NCBI GenBank assembly: GCA_963713695.1
Contig: CAVQMU010000009.1
Coordinates: forward strand, 310,001-374,000
DNA: 64,000 bases
Source of the DNA: Rhodoblastus sp963713695
Lineage (GTDB): Bacteria; Pseudomonadota; Alphaproteobacteria; Rhizobiales; Beijerinckiaceae
Direction: 5' to 3'
Below the pieces are notes generated by a model. The model saw only the letters and a program-made list of their open reading frames with translations, had not been told where the DNA came from and made no database searches. The translations under genes and the position numbers were made by a program. Shown piece after piece: positions 32,974-42,386 of the stretch (positions are counted from its first letter, which is position 1; the number at the start of each line of letters is the position of its first letter).

Positions 32974-33064
32974 TCTTTCTAAAGTCGCCATTGCGAGCGG
33001 AGCGAAGCACCCCAACTTTAATTCAGAACCGCAACGTGGACCGCATCGTCGCAGCGGCGAGGCG
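32974..33064. repeat. Intergenic boundary with rhizobial-type short repeat
   Basis: Between the last early gene and meaB lies CATTGCGAGCGGAGCGAAGC (32988-33007), a variant of the dispersed short repeat common in Hyphomicrobiales genomes. A related copy in the opposite orientation (CGCTTCGCAATGAC) occurs at about 49275-49288. I see no attachment-site duplication shared with 1785-1976. Confidence 0.5.
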
Positions 33065-34003
33065 TCAAAAACCTCTCAACCGCCGCATCAACTCCTGGGC
33101 AATCGCCAACTCCCGCGCAAAAGGCCCCCGCCCAGGCGCGCAAATTTCCGCCGCCTGCCCAAGCCCCTCAACGCCAAACCGCGCGCGGATCGATTCCTCG
33201 ACCCAGGCTTTCTGCTGGGCGGCGCGGCGGCGCGCCAGCGCTCCCGACTTTTCCGCCCAGGCGCGGTGCGCCGCCAGCGCCTTGTGCAGTTCCTCCATCC
33301 CGACGCCCGTCGAAGCCGAGGCCAGAATCACCGGCACGCGCCAGTCGTCGTCGCGGTCGAACAGGGTCAGCGCGCCCTCGACCTCGCTCTTCGCCCGACG
33401 CGCGGAATCGCCCATGTCGGCCTTGGTCACAACGCAGATGTCAGGCAATTCCATCACGCCGGCCTTCATGAATTGCAGGCTGTCGCCCGATCCAGGCTGA
33501 ACGCAGAGAATGACGCTGTCCACCGCGAAGGAAATGTCGGCTTCCGACTGTCCAATTCCCACGCTTTCGATGAGGACGCGATCAAACAGGGCGCGCATCA
33601 GGGCCGAAGCGGCGATCGTCTGGTCCGACAGGCCGCCGAGCCGGTCGCGCGCCGCCATGGAGCGCACGAAGACGCCCTGGTCGTCGGGATCGGTGGCCAT
33701 GCGGGCGCGATCGCCGAGCAGCGCCCCGCCGGTGCGGCGCGAGGAGGGATCGACCGCGATCACGCCGACCGTTTCGCCGCGACCGCGCCAGTCGCGAAGC
33801 AGCGCATTGGTCAGCGTCGATTTGCCGACGCCGGGAGGTCCGGTCAGGCCCGCCGCATGGGCGCGGGTTTTTTCCACGGCGGCGTCAAGCAGCGCCGCCA
33901 ATTCGGCTGCGCCTTGATGCGTCTCGATCAGCGCCAGCGCGCGCGACAGGCCGCGCTTGCCGCCGGCGGCGATGGAGGACAGGTCGGGAAAGGACGCGCT
34001 CAA
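33065..34003 (-). CDS. meaB: MeaB/ArgK methylmalonyl-CoA mutase-associated GTPase
   Basis: A 312-residue G3E-family GTPase that protects and reloads B12-dependent methylmalonyl-CoA mutase. It shows the Walker A GLTGPPGVGKSTLTNALL, Switch regions (VGVIAVDPSSRRTGGALLGD, VLIESVGIGQSEADISFAVD) and the guanine specificity motif VVTKADM. The N-terminal helix pair (GKRGLSRALALIETHQGAAE) is typical. The likely start is the TTG at 34003 with a G-rich stretch 7 nt upstream; no in-frame ATG fits. It marks the return to chromosomal genes right of the phage-like element. Confidence 0.9.
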   Translation of the reverse strand: MSASFPDLSSIAAGGKRGLSRALALIETHQGAAELAALLDAAVEKTRAHAAGLTGPPGVGKSTLTNALLRDWRGRGETVGVIAVDPSSRRTGGALLGDRARMATDPDDQGVFVRSMAARDRLGGLSDQTIAASALMRALFDRVLIESVGIGQSEADISFAVDSVILCVQPGSGDSLQFMKAGVMELPDICVVTKADMGDSARRAKSEVEGALTLFDRDDDWRVPVILASASTGVGMEELHKALAAHRAWAEKSGALARRRAAQQKAWVEESIRARFGVEGLGQAAEICAPGRGPFARELAIAQELMRRLRGF

Positions 34004-34059
34004 TGAAACCCCCGCATTCCCCGGCGGTCTAGCGGGCGGCGAAGCATCTGGCAAGCAGA

Positions 34060-34958
34060 TCAGCGCTTCGACAGGACCGCAATGGCCAGTCCGGCCATCA
34101 CCACGCCCGCGCCGAGCAGCGCGCCGGCGCCCAGGGCTTCGTGATAGACCAGCGCCGCTGCGCCCATGCCGAAAACCGGAACCAGCAGGGCGAAGGGCGT
34201 CACCTGCGCCGCCGGATGGCGGCTGAGCAGAAAGCTCCAAAGGCCGAAGCCGATCATGGTCGCGCCATAGGCGAGAAAGGCCGCGCCGCCGAAAACCACG
34301 GGCGAAGGATGCGCAAGCGCCGCGAAAATGGCGGCGTGATCCTCCAGCAGCCACGAAAGCCCGAGCAGCGGCAAGGGCGCGAAAAACTCGACCAGACGAT
34401 GAAGCCGAGCATGTGCGTTCGTCCTGCGCGGATCGAGAAGAGATTGCCGGCGCTCCAGAAAGCCGCCGCCGCGATCAGCGCGAGGAAGGGAAACAGCGGG
34501 ACGGCCCCACCACGGAACAAGCCGATCAGGCCAACGCCGCAAAGCGCGACCAGAGCGCCAACCACCTGGCCGCGTCGCACGGGCTGCCTCAGCACGACAT
34601 GCGCCAAAGCGATGGTGAACAGCGCCTGGATCTGGATGATGAGCGACGCCAGCCCCGCCGGCATGCCAAAAGCAATGGAGGCGAAAAGCAGTCCGAATTG
34701 CCCGACGCCGATGCACAGGCCATAGCCTGCGAGATCGAACAATTTCACCTTGGGCCGGGGGATGAACAGCACGGCGGGAAAAGCGGCGAGCGAAAAGCGC
34801 AAGGCCGTGAGGAACAGCGGCGGCGCCTGGGCAACGCCGGCCTTGATAGCGATGAAGCTCACCCCCCACAGGAAGGCGATCAGCACGGCCAGCGCGAGGT
34901 CGCGCGGCGGCAGTCCGGCTTTGCTGGCGGGCGGCGCGCCGCCGGCGGGCGCGGTCAT
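34060..34958 (-). CDS. EamA/DMT-family transporter (frameshifted)
   Basis: About 299 residues with ten predicted membrane helices in two EamA repeats, of the drug/metabolite exporter type. The first part (LALAVLIAFLWGVSFIAIKA, TALRFSLAAFPAVLFIPRPK, IQIQALFTIALAHVVL) and the second in the next frame (FFAPLPLLGLSWLLEDHAAI, VTPFALLVPVFGMGAAAL, GALLGAGVVMAGLAIAVLSK) join across an A5 run (34382-34386) that would need one more A. The ATG overlaps the ppx stop (ATGA). A homopolymer indel in assembly is the simplest reading. Confidence 0.82.
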
Positions 34959-36460
34959 GCGATGACGATGGAGGGGGTCCGGCCGAGCAGCCGGGACAAT
35001 TGTTTCATCCGGGCGTTGAGCCTCTCTCCCGCCAGATCGGCCAGATCAGGCGGCAGGGTCAGCACCACCTTGCCCTTTTCGCAAACCATTTGCACACGGG
35101 GAAGGATGCCGGGCATGGACGCCGTGATAATGTAGGCGACGCGCTGGATGGCGCCCAGGATGCGCGCGCGATCCATCAGGCGCGGCGTGGCGAGGCTGCG
35201 GATCTGCGCGCTCACGTCCTCGTCCATGCCGAGGTGGCGATAGGCCACGGCCATGCCAAGATAGGCCCGGCCCGCGTGGTCTACGGCGACCGTCGGCGTA
35301 TTGGCGAGCAGGTCGAGCGCCAGACCGGCGCGATGATCGGGCGAGGTGCGCCAGCCGATGTCGCCAAACAGGCAGGCGGCATGGCGCAGACGCTTTTCCT
35401 CGGCCGTCTCGTCGAGCTGCGTCGAGGTCATGAAGGCGTCGCTCCAACGGATCAAGTCCTCGCCATGACCGGGCGCGCGGGAGCGCAGGAGATTATATTC
35501 GCGCGCCGCTTCGATCAGCGGATCGCGCGCCTGAATTTCCGGGCTCAACTGCTCGTAGAGCAGGCCCTCGCGCAAGCCGCCGATGGAGATCACCACCTTG
35601 CCGGGCTTGCCGCGCCGGATGATCTCCTCCAGCACCACCGCGCCATAGGCGAGCGAGGGACGGCGCTGCTGCGAAATGGCGCCGACCGCCACAAGCGAGT
35701 CCGTGTCGACGCGCTCGACCAGCGAAGCGAAATCGGCAGCGTCGCGCGCCGGAATGACATAGCCATGCGTCACCTCCAGCGGGTAATTGCGCTGGCGCAT
35801 GTGCAATTTGGCGAGGGAGCGCCAGGTGCCTCCGACCGCGTAAAAAGTTCGGCCGCGAAGCCCGTCCAGAGGGCCGGCGTCGGCGAGCGCCTGCTTGGCG
35901 ATGCGCATGGCGTTTTTTGGCGAACGGCCGGATGCGTCCATAAGGGCGAGCGAGCCGAGTTTGAGCGAAACCCCCTCGCCGACGGACGCGCCCTTGACGT
36001 CGATCAGTTCCAGCGATCCGCCGCCGAGATCGCCCACCACGCCATCGGCGCCGTGAAAGGTCGAGACCACGCCGAGCGCGGAAAGTTTCGCCTCGCGCGA
36101 GCCAGAAATCAGTTCGATCGGCCGGCCGATGGCCTTTTCGGCCTCCGCAAGAAATTGCGCGCCGTTGGCGGCGTCGCGCGCGGCGGCCGTCGCCACGGGG
36201 CGCACATCCTCGATCTGCATGAATTCGCAAAGCTTGCGAAAACGCCGCAGCGCATCGAACGCGCGCGACATGCCCTCGTCCGCCAACCGGCCGGTGGTGG
36301 CCACGCCCTTGCCGAGGCCGCATAGCGCCTTCTCGTTGAAGATGGGCGTCGGCGCGCGCGTCAACCCCTCATACGCGACGAGACGCACGGAGTTGGAGCC
36401 TATATCGACGATCGCCGTCGGCCGCGTGTTCGGCAGACGGCCCTGCGCCTTATGCACCAT
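34955..36460 (-). CDS. ppx: Exopolyphosphatase (Ppx/GppA family)
   Basis: A 501-residue enzyme that removes terminal phosphate from polyphosphate (or pppGpp). The actin-like ATPase fold shows IVDIGSNSVRLVAYEG at the N-terminus and VVGDLGGGSLELID in the second phosphate loop, with VKPVATAAARDA-like text between and YAVGGTWRSLAKLHM later. An HD-like C-terminal domain follows (RLRHAACLFGDIGWRTSPDH). It lies 1 bp from the ppk1 stop, giving a ppk1-ppx operon that makes and breaks polyphosphate. Confidence 0.92.
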   Translation of the reverse strand: MVHKAQGRLPNTRPTAIVDIGSNSVRLVAYEGLTRAPTPIFNEKALCGLGKGVATTGRLADEGMSRAFDALRRFRKLCEFMQIEDVRPVATAAARDAANGAQFLAEAEKAIGRPIELISGSREAKLSALGVVSTFHGADGVVGDLGGGSLELIDVKGASVGEGVSLKLGSLALMDASGRSPKNAMRIAKQALADAGPLDGLRGRTFYAVGGTWRSLAKLHMRQRNYPLEVTHGYVIPARDAADFASLVERVDTDSLVAVGAISQQRRPSLAYGAVVLEEIIRRGKPGKVVISIGGLREGLLYEQLSPEIQARDPLIEAAREYNLLRSRAPGHGEDLIRWSDAFMTSTQLDETAEEKRLRHAACLFGDIGWRTSPDHRAGLALDLLANTPTVAVDHAGRAYLGMAVAYRHLGMDEDVSAQIRSLATPRLMDRARILGAIQRVAYIITASMPGILPRVQMVCEKGKVVLTLPPDLADLAGERLNARMKQLSRLLGRTPSIVIA

Positions 36461-36461
36461 C

Positions 36462-38654
36462 TCAGCTCCGCTCGCGCCGCTTGATCAGGCTTTTCGGGCT
36501 CAATTCGAGCAGCGACTTGCCGCGCCCGGACAAGGACGGATTGGTCATGAAATATTTGTGCACGTTGAACGGTTCCTCATCCGCCGCGCATTCGATGCGC
36601 ACGCTCGAACCGTCCGGCAGAACGCGGTAGGATTGCTGGTTGTCCATCAGATTGGCGACAAGGATCTGTTCCAGCACCTGCTCATGCGTTGTCGGATTTG
36701 TAACCGGCAGCAGGGACTCGACGCGCCGGTCGAGATTGCGCTGCATCAGATCGGCCGAGGAAATATAGACGACGGCTTTTGCGTGCGGCAGCCCGTGACC
36801 GGAGCCGAAAGCGTAGATGCGCGTATGCTCCAGAAAGCGACCGATGATTGATTTTACGCGTATGTTATCCGACATGCCGGGCACGCCGGGACGCAGGCAA
36901 CAAATGCCGCGCACGACGAAATCGATCTGCACGCCGGCCTGGCTCGCCTCGTAGAGCGCGTCGATGATTTCCGGATCGACCAGCGCATTGCACTTGCCCC
37001 AGATCGCCGCAGGGCGTCCCGCCTTGGCGTGAGCGATCTCCTGCGCGACATGGTCGAGCAGTTTTTTCTTGAGCGAAATTGGCGACACCGCCATGCGCTC
37101 CAGCCCAACCGGCTCGGCATAGCCAGTGATGTAGTTGAATATGCGCGAAACGTCCCGTCCGACAGCGGCGTCGGCGGTGAATAGCGACACGTCGGTGTAA
37201 ACCTTGGCGGTGATCGGGTGGTAATTGCCAGTGCCGACATGGCAATAGGTTGTCAGGCCGCCGCCTTCGCGTCGCACGACCAGCGACAGTTTGGCGTGGG
37301 TCTTCAACTCGATGAAGCCGAAAACCACCTGCGCGCCGGCGCGCTCGAGGTCGCGCGCCCAGCGGATGTTAGCCTCCTCGTCGAAGCGCGCCTTGAGTTC
37401 GACGAGCGCCGTGACGGATTTGCCCGCCTCCGCCGCCTCGACCAGCGCCCGCACGATGGGACTGTCCGAGGAGGTGCGGTAGAGCGTCTGCTTGATCGCC
37501 ACGACATTCGGGTCGCGCGCCGCCTGCATCAGGAACTGCACAACCACGTCAAAGGATTCATAGGGGTGATGGACAACCAGATCCTTCTGCTTGATGGCGA
37601 GGAAACAGTCGCCGCCATTGTCGCGCACGCGCTCGGGGAAACGCGGATTGTAAGGCGTGAACTTCAGGTCGAGGCGCGGGAGGCCCACGACTTCTGAAAG
37701 GTCCTTCAGCGCCAGCATGCCGTCGAGCGCTATGATCTCGTCATGTTCGACATCGAGTTCTTCGGCGACGAAAGCCCGCATATCCGCGGGCATGTGGGCG
37801 TCGGTCTCAAGCCGGATCACCGAGCCGCGCCTCCGGCGTTTCAGCGCCGTCTCGAACAGGCGGACAAGGTCCTCCGCCTCTTCCTCGACTTCGAGGTCGC
37901 TGTCGCGGATGACGCGGAACAGCCCCTGCCCCTTCACGACATAGCCGGGGAAGAGTTTCTGGATATGGGTGACGATCAGCGCTTCGAGCAGCACCAGCCG
38001 CATTCCGCCGCCCAGATTATCCGGGAGGCGGATGAAACGGTCGATCTTCGTGGGCATGCGCACCAGCGCCTGCATGCGCGCGCCCGTGCCGCCATTGGCG
38101 AGGTCGAGCGCCAGCGTCAGGCCGAGATTGGGAATGAAGGGGAAGGGATGGGCCGGGTCGACCGCAAGCGGCGTCAACACCGGGAAAACGTGCAGGAAGA
38201 AATGGTCGTCGAGCCAGAGCTTTTCCGACTTGTTCAATTCGGAGGGCTCGACAAAGGTTATGCCCTCGCCCGCGAGCTTGTCCTGCAACTGCCGCCAGCA
38301 GCGCATCTGCTCCTGCGCCAGTTCGCCGACGCGGGCGTTGATCAGCGGCAATTGCTCGGCCGGCGTCAATCCGTCATCCGAAGGCGTCTCGACGCCACTC
38401 CGCAGCTGCCCGCGCAGGCCGGCGACGCGCACCATGAAGAATTCGTCGAGATTATTGGCGGAAATGGAAACGAAGCGAACGCGTTCCAGCAGCGGATGCG
38501 CCTCGTTTGAGGCTTCCAGCAGGACGCGCCGATTGAACTCCAGCCAGGAGAGTTCGCGATTGATGAACCGCTTGGGCGAATCTCGCAGGACCTGCCCCTC
38601 ATTCGGCGTCGCGTGTTCCGCGGCCTTGCTCAAGATTTCAATGTCCTGGGTCAT
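36462..38654 (-). CDS. ppk1: Polyphosphate kinase 1
   Basis: A 730-residue enzyme that polymerises phosphate from ATP. It shows the N-terminal RFINRELSWLEFNRRVLLEA, FLMQAARDPNVVAIKQTLYR, LKARFDEEANIRWARDLERA, the catalytic histidine region IELKTHAKLSLVVRREG and CHVGTGNYHPITAKVYTDVS, and the second phospholipase-D-like site VRGICCLRPGVPGMSDNIRV with SADLMQRNLDRRVESLLPV. Length and motif order match the family. It is followed immediately by ppx. Confidence 0.94.
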   Translation of the reverse strand: MTQDIEILSKAAEHATPNEGQVLRDSPKRFINRELSWLEFNRRVLLEASNEAHPLLERVRFVSISANNLDEFFMVRVAGLRGQLRSGVETPSDDGLTPAEQLPLINARVGELAQEQMRCWRQLQDKLAGEGITFVEPSELNKSEKLWLDDHFFLHVFPVLTPLAVDPAHPFPFIPNLGLTLALDLANGGTGARMQALVRMPTKIDRFIRLPDNLGGGMRLVLLEALIVTHIQKLFPGYVVKGQGLFRVIRDSDLEVEEEAEDLVRLFETALKRRRRGSVIRLETDAHMPADMRAFVAEELDVEHDEIIALDGMLALKDLSEVVGLPRLDLKFTPYNPRFPERVRDNGGDCFLAIKQKDLVVHHPYESFDVVVQFLMQAARDPNVVAIKQTLYRTSSDSPIVRALVEAAEAGKSVTALVELKARFDEEANIRWARDLERAGAQVVFGFIELKTHAKLSLVVRREGGGLTTYCHVGTGNYHPITAKVYTDVSLFTADAAVGRDVSRIFNYITGYAEPVGLERMAVSPISLKKKLLDHVAQEIAHAKAGRPAAIWGKCNALVDPEIIDALYEASQAGVQIDFVVRGICCLRPGVPGMSDNIRVKSIIGRFLEHTRIYAFGSGHGLPHAKAVVYISSADLMQRNLDRRVESLLPVTNPTTHEQVLEQILVANLMDNQQSYRVLPDGSSVRIECAADEEPFNVHKYFMTNPSLSGRGKSLLELSPKSLIKRRERS

Positions 38655-38743
38655 GCCGTCCCCGCCTGTTCCGCTTTTCTGTAGCCCGTTTTACGAAACT
38701 CGTGTGACAAATTCCACCGAACCACGGCGAACGTCCAGGAAAA

Positions 38744-39448
38744 TCATGCTTCGGGGTCGATGAGATCCCCTTGCGCCGCAAATTCCGGCAGCAGTTTCAA
38801 CAAATCGGAGACAAGCGGCCGTGTGATGGCCCTGCCGCGAGCAAGCCCCTCGCGATCGAGCAGGGCGACAGCCTGCTGCGCCGCCTCGAAAGAACGCTCC
38901 AGCCGAAGGCTGAGGTAATCGATCACCAATTCATCGACGCGTATCTGCCGGTCGCAGAAGAGCTTGACCAGTATGGCACGCAAAAAAGCTTCGTCAGGCG
39001 CTTCAATGGCGACTTCAGGCGCCCGGCGCAGGCGCGACAGCAGGTCGGGCGTCGCAAGCTGCAACTGATCCGGCTTTTTCCGTGCGGTCATCATCAGCCA
39101 TGCGCCGCTTTCCCCCGCCAGATTGAGAAGATGGAACATTTCCGTTTCTCGCGGCGGCGCCTCGTCGATATCCTCCAGCAGGAGCGCCGGGCTGGACACG
39201 AGTTCGGGCAGCAGGTCGAGGCGCAGATCGCGCGCGAAAAAGGCGCGGGCGTCCGAACGATGAGCCCAGATTGCGCCGAGATGGCTCTTGCCCGCCCCTC
39301 GCGGGCCGGTGAGCATCAGCGTGCGGTGCGGCCAGCCGGGCCAGAGACGGACCATCGCCAGCGCCCTGGCGTTCGAGGGCGCCTCCAGGAAGTCCTCCTC
39401 GCCCATACCCGGCCGATGTGGCAGGTCGAGCGGCAATTGGCCGGTCAT
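38744..39448 (-). CDS. hdaA: HdaA, regulatory inactivator of DnaA
   Basis: A 234-residue AAA+ protein related to DnaA domain III. The N-terminal QLPLDL is a clamp-binding hexapeptide as in Hda. Walker A is LTGPRGAGKSHLGAIW and Walker B LLLEDIDEAP; SRLRRAPEVAIEAPDEAFLR carries sensor/arginine-finger residues. It should stimulate ATP hydrolysis by DnaA at the loaded clamp and thereby limit re-initiation of replication. It overlaps the upstream membrane gene by ATGA, the usual neighbour in alphaproteobacteria. Confidence 0.87.
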   Translation of the reverse strand: MTGQLPLDLPHRPGMGEEDFLEAPSNARALAMVRLWPGWPHRTLMLTGPRGAGKSHLGAIWAHRSDARAFFARDLRLDLLPELVSSPALLLEDIDEAPPRETEMFHLLNLAGESGAWLMMTARKKPDQLQLATPDLLSRLRRAPEVAIEAPDEAFLRAILVKLFCDRQIRVDELVIDYLSLRLERSFEAAQQAVALLDREGLARGRAITRPLVSDLLKLLPEFAAQGDLIDPEA

Positions 39449-40548
39449 GCGGCGTCAGGCCCCAATCCATGGAACAGCGCGCTTTGCTTGTAGCGGCGCG
39501 CCGCGAATCGGATCAGCACGCCGGTCGCCGCGGCCAGCGGCACGGCGAGGATCATGCCCGCGAAGCCGAACAGGCTGGCGAAGGCGAGCAGCGCGAAAAT
39601 CAGCCAGACCGGATGCAGCCCAACCGAACCTCCCACGAGTTTCGGCGAGAGGATGTTGCCTTCGAGGAACTGACCGATGCCGACCACGCCCATGGCGAGT
39701 CCGAACAGGCCGAGATGCGGCCAGCCCTGCACGATGGCGACGACGGCGGAAAAAATCAGCGCGGTCAACGACCCGACATAGGGGATGAAGCTCAAAAGCC
39801 CTGCCGAAAGGCCGATGAGAAACCCAAAATTCAGGCCGATAAGCGTCAGCCCCACCCCATACCAGAGCCCGAGGAACAGGCAGACCAGCGATTGGCCGCG
39901 CAAAAATCCAGCCAGGGCGCGGTCAATCTCGCCGGCCAGCTCGAACACGGTCGGACGATGGCGCGGCGGGATCAGGCTACGGATAACGCTGACCATTTCG
40001 GGCCAGGACAGTAGCAGGTAGAAGGTGACGACGGGCGTTATGACCGTCAGGGTGACGATGCCGACCAGAGCCTGGCCGCCCGACCAGATGCCTTTCAGGA
40101 AATTCCCGAACCATTGCACGCCCTGGCCGACGAAATTGCCCAGGGATTTCTGAATATCGGCGCTCGAAGTCGTGTCGAGGCCGAATTTGGACAGCCAGTC
40201 TCCGCCATATTTCTGCAGCAGGATCGCCGCCTCGCCGGTGACGAGATCCTGCAGCTTGGCCGCATAGCTCGGCAAGCTCTCGGCGAACCCGACGATTTGG
40301 CGCCCGAGGATCGGCGCGACGCCAAAAATCACGATCACCAGCAGCAGAACGAAAAAGGCGAGGATGACAAGCGTGGCGGTCAGCCGGCTCAATCCATGTT
40401 TCTGCAGCCGTCCGGCGACGGGATCGAGCACGTAGCCGAGCGCCAAAGCCGCGACAAAGGGCGCCAGCACATTGGCGAAGACATAAACGCCGAAGCCGAC
40501 AAGGACGAGCATCAGCAGCCAGAAAGCGATCTGCCATTCAACGCGCAT
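39445..40548 (-). CDS. AI-2E family (PerM-like) membrane transporter
   Basis: A 367-residue protein with about eight membrane helices in the order of the AI-2E/PerM family: IAFWLLMLVLVGFGVYVFAN, PFVAALALGYVLDPVAGRLQ (the family's L-D-P motif), LIGLNFGFLIGLSAGLLSFI and YVGSLTALIFSAVVAIVQGW, GQFLEGNILSPKLVGGSVGL and HPVWLIFALLAFASLFGF near the end. The substrate is unknown. It is coupled to hdaA by a 4-bp overlap. Confidence 0.88.
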   Translation of the reverse strand: MRVEWQIAFWLLMLVLVGFGVYVFANVLAPFVAALALGYVLDPVAGRLQKHGLSRLTATLVILAFFVLLLVIVIFGVAPILGRQIVGFAESLPSYAAKLQDLVTGEAAILLQKYGGDWLSKFGLDTTSSADIQKSLGNFVGQGVQWFGNFLKGIWSGGQALVGIVTLTVITPVVTFYLLLSWPEMVSVIRSLIPPRHRPTVFELAGEIDRALAGFLRGQSLVCLFLGLWYGVGLTLIGLNFGFLIGLSAGLLSFIPYVGSLTALIFSAVVAIVQGWPHLGLFGLAMGVVGIGQFLEGNILSPKLVGGSVGLHPVWLIFALLAFASLFGFAGMILAVPLAAATGVLIRFAARRYKQSALFHGLGPDAA

Positions 40549-40578
40549 CGTCTCATCCTTCCGGCGGAGAATTCGGGA

Positions 40579-41127
40579 TCACGCGCTCATGTGCGCCATC
40601 CAGCGCTTGAAATAGGCCGCGAGCGAGCCCAGCGTCAATGCCGCGACAATCCACAGGCCGGGCGAAAACCAGACGCCCTCGCCCCACCCGAAAGCCAGCG
40701 AGGCGAGAAGCAGGGCGACAAAGCCGATTTGCGCAAAGGTGTTGGCCTTGGATATCCACAGCGGTTTAATTTCCATGGGACGGTCGAGCAGCCAGGAGAG
40801 CACGACCGCGCCGATGATCATCAGGTCGCGGGTCACCACCAGCAGGGCCAGCGCCATCGGCAATATGCCGACAATGGCCAGGGTCACGTAATCGCAGATC
40901 AGCAAGGCCTTGTCGGCTATGGCGTCGAGATAGGCCCCAAGTTCCGAGCGCAAGTCGAAACGCCGGGCGATCCAGCCGTCGAGCCCATCGGAAATCCCGG
41001 CTATGACGAAAATCGCAAACGCCTCTCGCCAGCGATGCGCCGCGATCATCTCCACGCTGATGGGAACGAGGACCAGCCGCGCGAGGCTGATCATGTTGGG
41101 CAGGAAGGCGAACCAATTGGTCGGCAT
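40579..41127 (-). CDS. CDP-alcohol phosphatidyltransferase (PgsA-like)
   Basis: A 182-residue membrane enzyme of phospholipid synthesis. The CDP-alcohol motif D-G-x2-A-R-x8-G-x3-D-x3-D is visible as SDGLDGWIARRFDLRSELGA followed by YLDAIADK. The N-terminus (NMISLARLVLVPISVEMIAA) and four to five membrane helices agree. The acceptor is not certain from sequence: glycerol phosphate (PgsA) or cardiolipin-type enzymes share the motif. The start is set at the ATG at 41127; upstream frame lacks family similarity. Confidence 0.85.
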   Translation of the reverse strand: MPTNWFAFLPNMISLARLVLVPISVEMIAAHRWREAFAIFVIAGISDGLDGWIARRFDLRSELGAYLDAIADKALLICDYVTLAIVGILPMALALLVVTRDLMIIGAVVLSWLLDRPMEIKPLWISKANTFAQIGFVALLLASLAFGWGEGVWFSPGLWIVAALTLGSLAAYFKRWMAHMSA

Positions 41128-41291
41128 GAGCGACAATTCTCCATGCCGCTCATCGACAAATCTTGGCCGCGCGGCGGCGAGGGCTTGGAACAATATGTCC
41201 CGGCGGCCAAGCTGTCGCAAGACCGGCCTCCTTGCCAGAGGGGGGCTTAACAGTTAGAGCAACGCCAAAATCGGTTCGAAGGATTTTTTCC

Positions 41292-42386
41292 ATGACCAAG
41301 CCCGGCGAGAAGCCCAATCCCGGCGAAAAACGCGCGGGATTGACCTATGCGGAAGCCGGCGTCGACATCGACGCCGGGGCGCGCATGGTCGATCTGATCA
41401 AGCCGCTGGTGCGCGCCACCCGCCGCCGCGGGGCGGACGCTGAAATCGGCGGCTTTGGAGGCTTGTTCGATTTGAAGGCGGCGGGTTTTTCCGATCCGAT
41501 CCTGGTCGCGGCCAACGACGGCGTCGGCACCAAGGTGAAAATCGCCATCGAAAGCGGCATTCACGACACCGTTGGAATCGACCTTGTCGCCATGTGCGTC
41601 AACGACCTCGTGGTGCAGGGAGCGGAGCCGCTGTTTTTCCTCGACTATTACGCCACCGGCAAGCTCGATCCGGAAATCGGCGCTCAGATCGTCACAGGCA
41701 TAGCCGCTGGCTGCCTCGACGCCGGCGCCGCGCTGATCGGCGGCGAGACCGCGGAAATGCCGGGACTTTATGCCGGCGACGACTACGATCTCGCCGGGTT
41801 CGCGGTCGGCGCCGCCGAGCGCGGCGACCTCCTTCCGCGTAAAAACATCGAAGCGGGCGACGTGATTTTCGGGCTGAAAAGCTCGGGCGTCCATTCCAAC
41901 GGCTTTTCGCTGGTGCGCAAGATCGTCGAGCGCGCCGGACTGAAATGGAGCGACGCAGCGCCTTTCGAGCCGGGCAGGACGCTGGCGCAGGCGCTGCTGG
42001 TGCCGACCCGAATCTATGTGAAGCCGCTGCTGCAGGCGCTGCGGAAAACCCGTGATATCAAGGCCTTCGCCCATATCACAGGCGGCGGCTATCCGGAAAA
42101 TATTCCGCGGGTGCTGCCGGACGGTCTCGGCGCAAGCATAAATCTCGATCTGGTTCCTGTGCTGCCGGTGTTCCGATGGCTGGCGCAGGCTGGCGGCGTG
42201 GCGGAGCGCGAAATGCTTCGCACCTTCAACTGCGGCGTCGGAATGATCGTCGTCGCTGACGCGGCCAGATCGGCGGAAGCGGAAGAAGCTCTCCGCAGCT
42301 CGGGAGAAGAGCCGGTGCGTCTCGGCGAGATTGTCGCGGCTGACTCCAGCGAGCGCGTGCTCTTCACAGGGAAGCTGGCGCTGTGA
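41292..42386 (+). CDS. purM: Phosphoribosylformylglycinamidine cyclo-ligase
   Basis: A 364-residue purine-synthesis enzyme (FGAM to AIR, ATP-dependent). Family text: LTYAEAGVDIDAGARMVDLI, GGFGGLFDLKAAGFSDPILV, ANDGVGTKVKIA, CVNDLVVQGAEPLFFLDYYA, IGGETAEMPGLY, GLKSSGVHSNGFSLVRKIVE and FAHITGGGYPENIPRVLP. The ATG at 41292 is the first that keeps the normal length. It overlaps purN by 4 bp (GTGA), forming the usual purMN operon. Confidence 0.94.
   Translation: MTKPGEKPNPGEKRAGLTYAEAGVDIDAGARMVDLIKPLVRATRRRGADAEIGGFGGLFDLKAAGFSDPILVAANDGVGTKVKIAIESGIHDTVGIDLVAMCVNDLVVQGAEPLFFLDYYATGKLDPEIGAQIVTGIAAGCLDAGAALIGGETAEMPGLYAGDDYDLAGFAVGAAERGDLLPRKNIEAGDVIFGLKSSGVHSNGFSLVRKIVERAGLKWSDAAPFEPGRTLAQALLVPTRIYVKPLLQALRKTRDIKAFAHITGGGYPENIPRVLPDGLGASINLDLVPVLPVFRWLAQAGGVAEREMLRTFNCGVGMIVVADAARSAEAEEALRSSGEEPVRLGEIVAADSSERVLFTGKLAL

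Noticed and set aside
1785..33064. Attachment-site (att) direct repeat flanking the element
   Set aside because: I compared 1785-1976 with 32974-33064 and found only TTTAATT in common, too short to mean anything. No tRNA gene is at either end.
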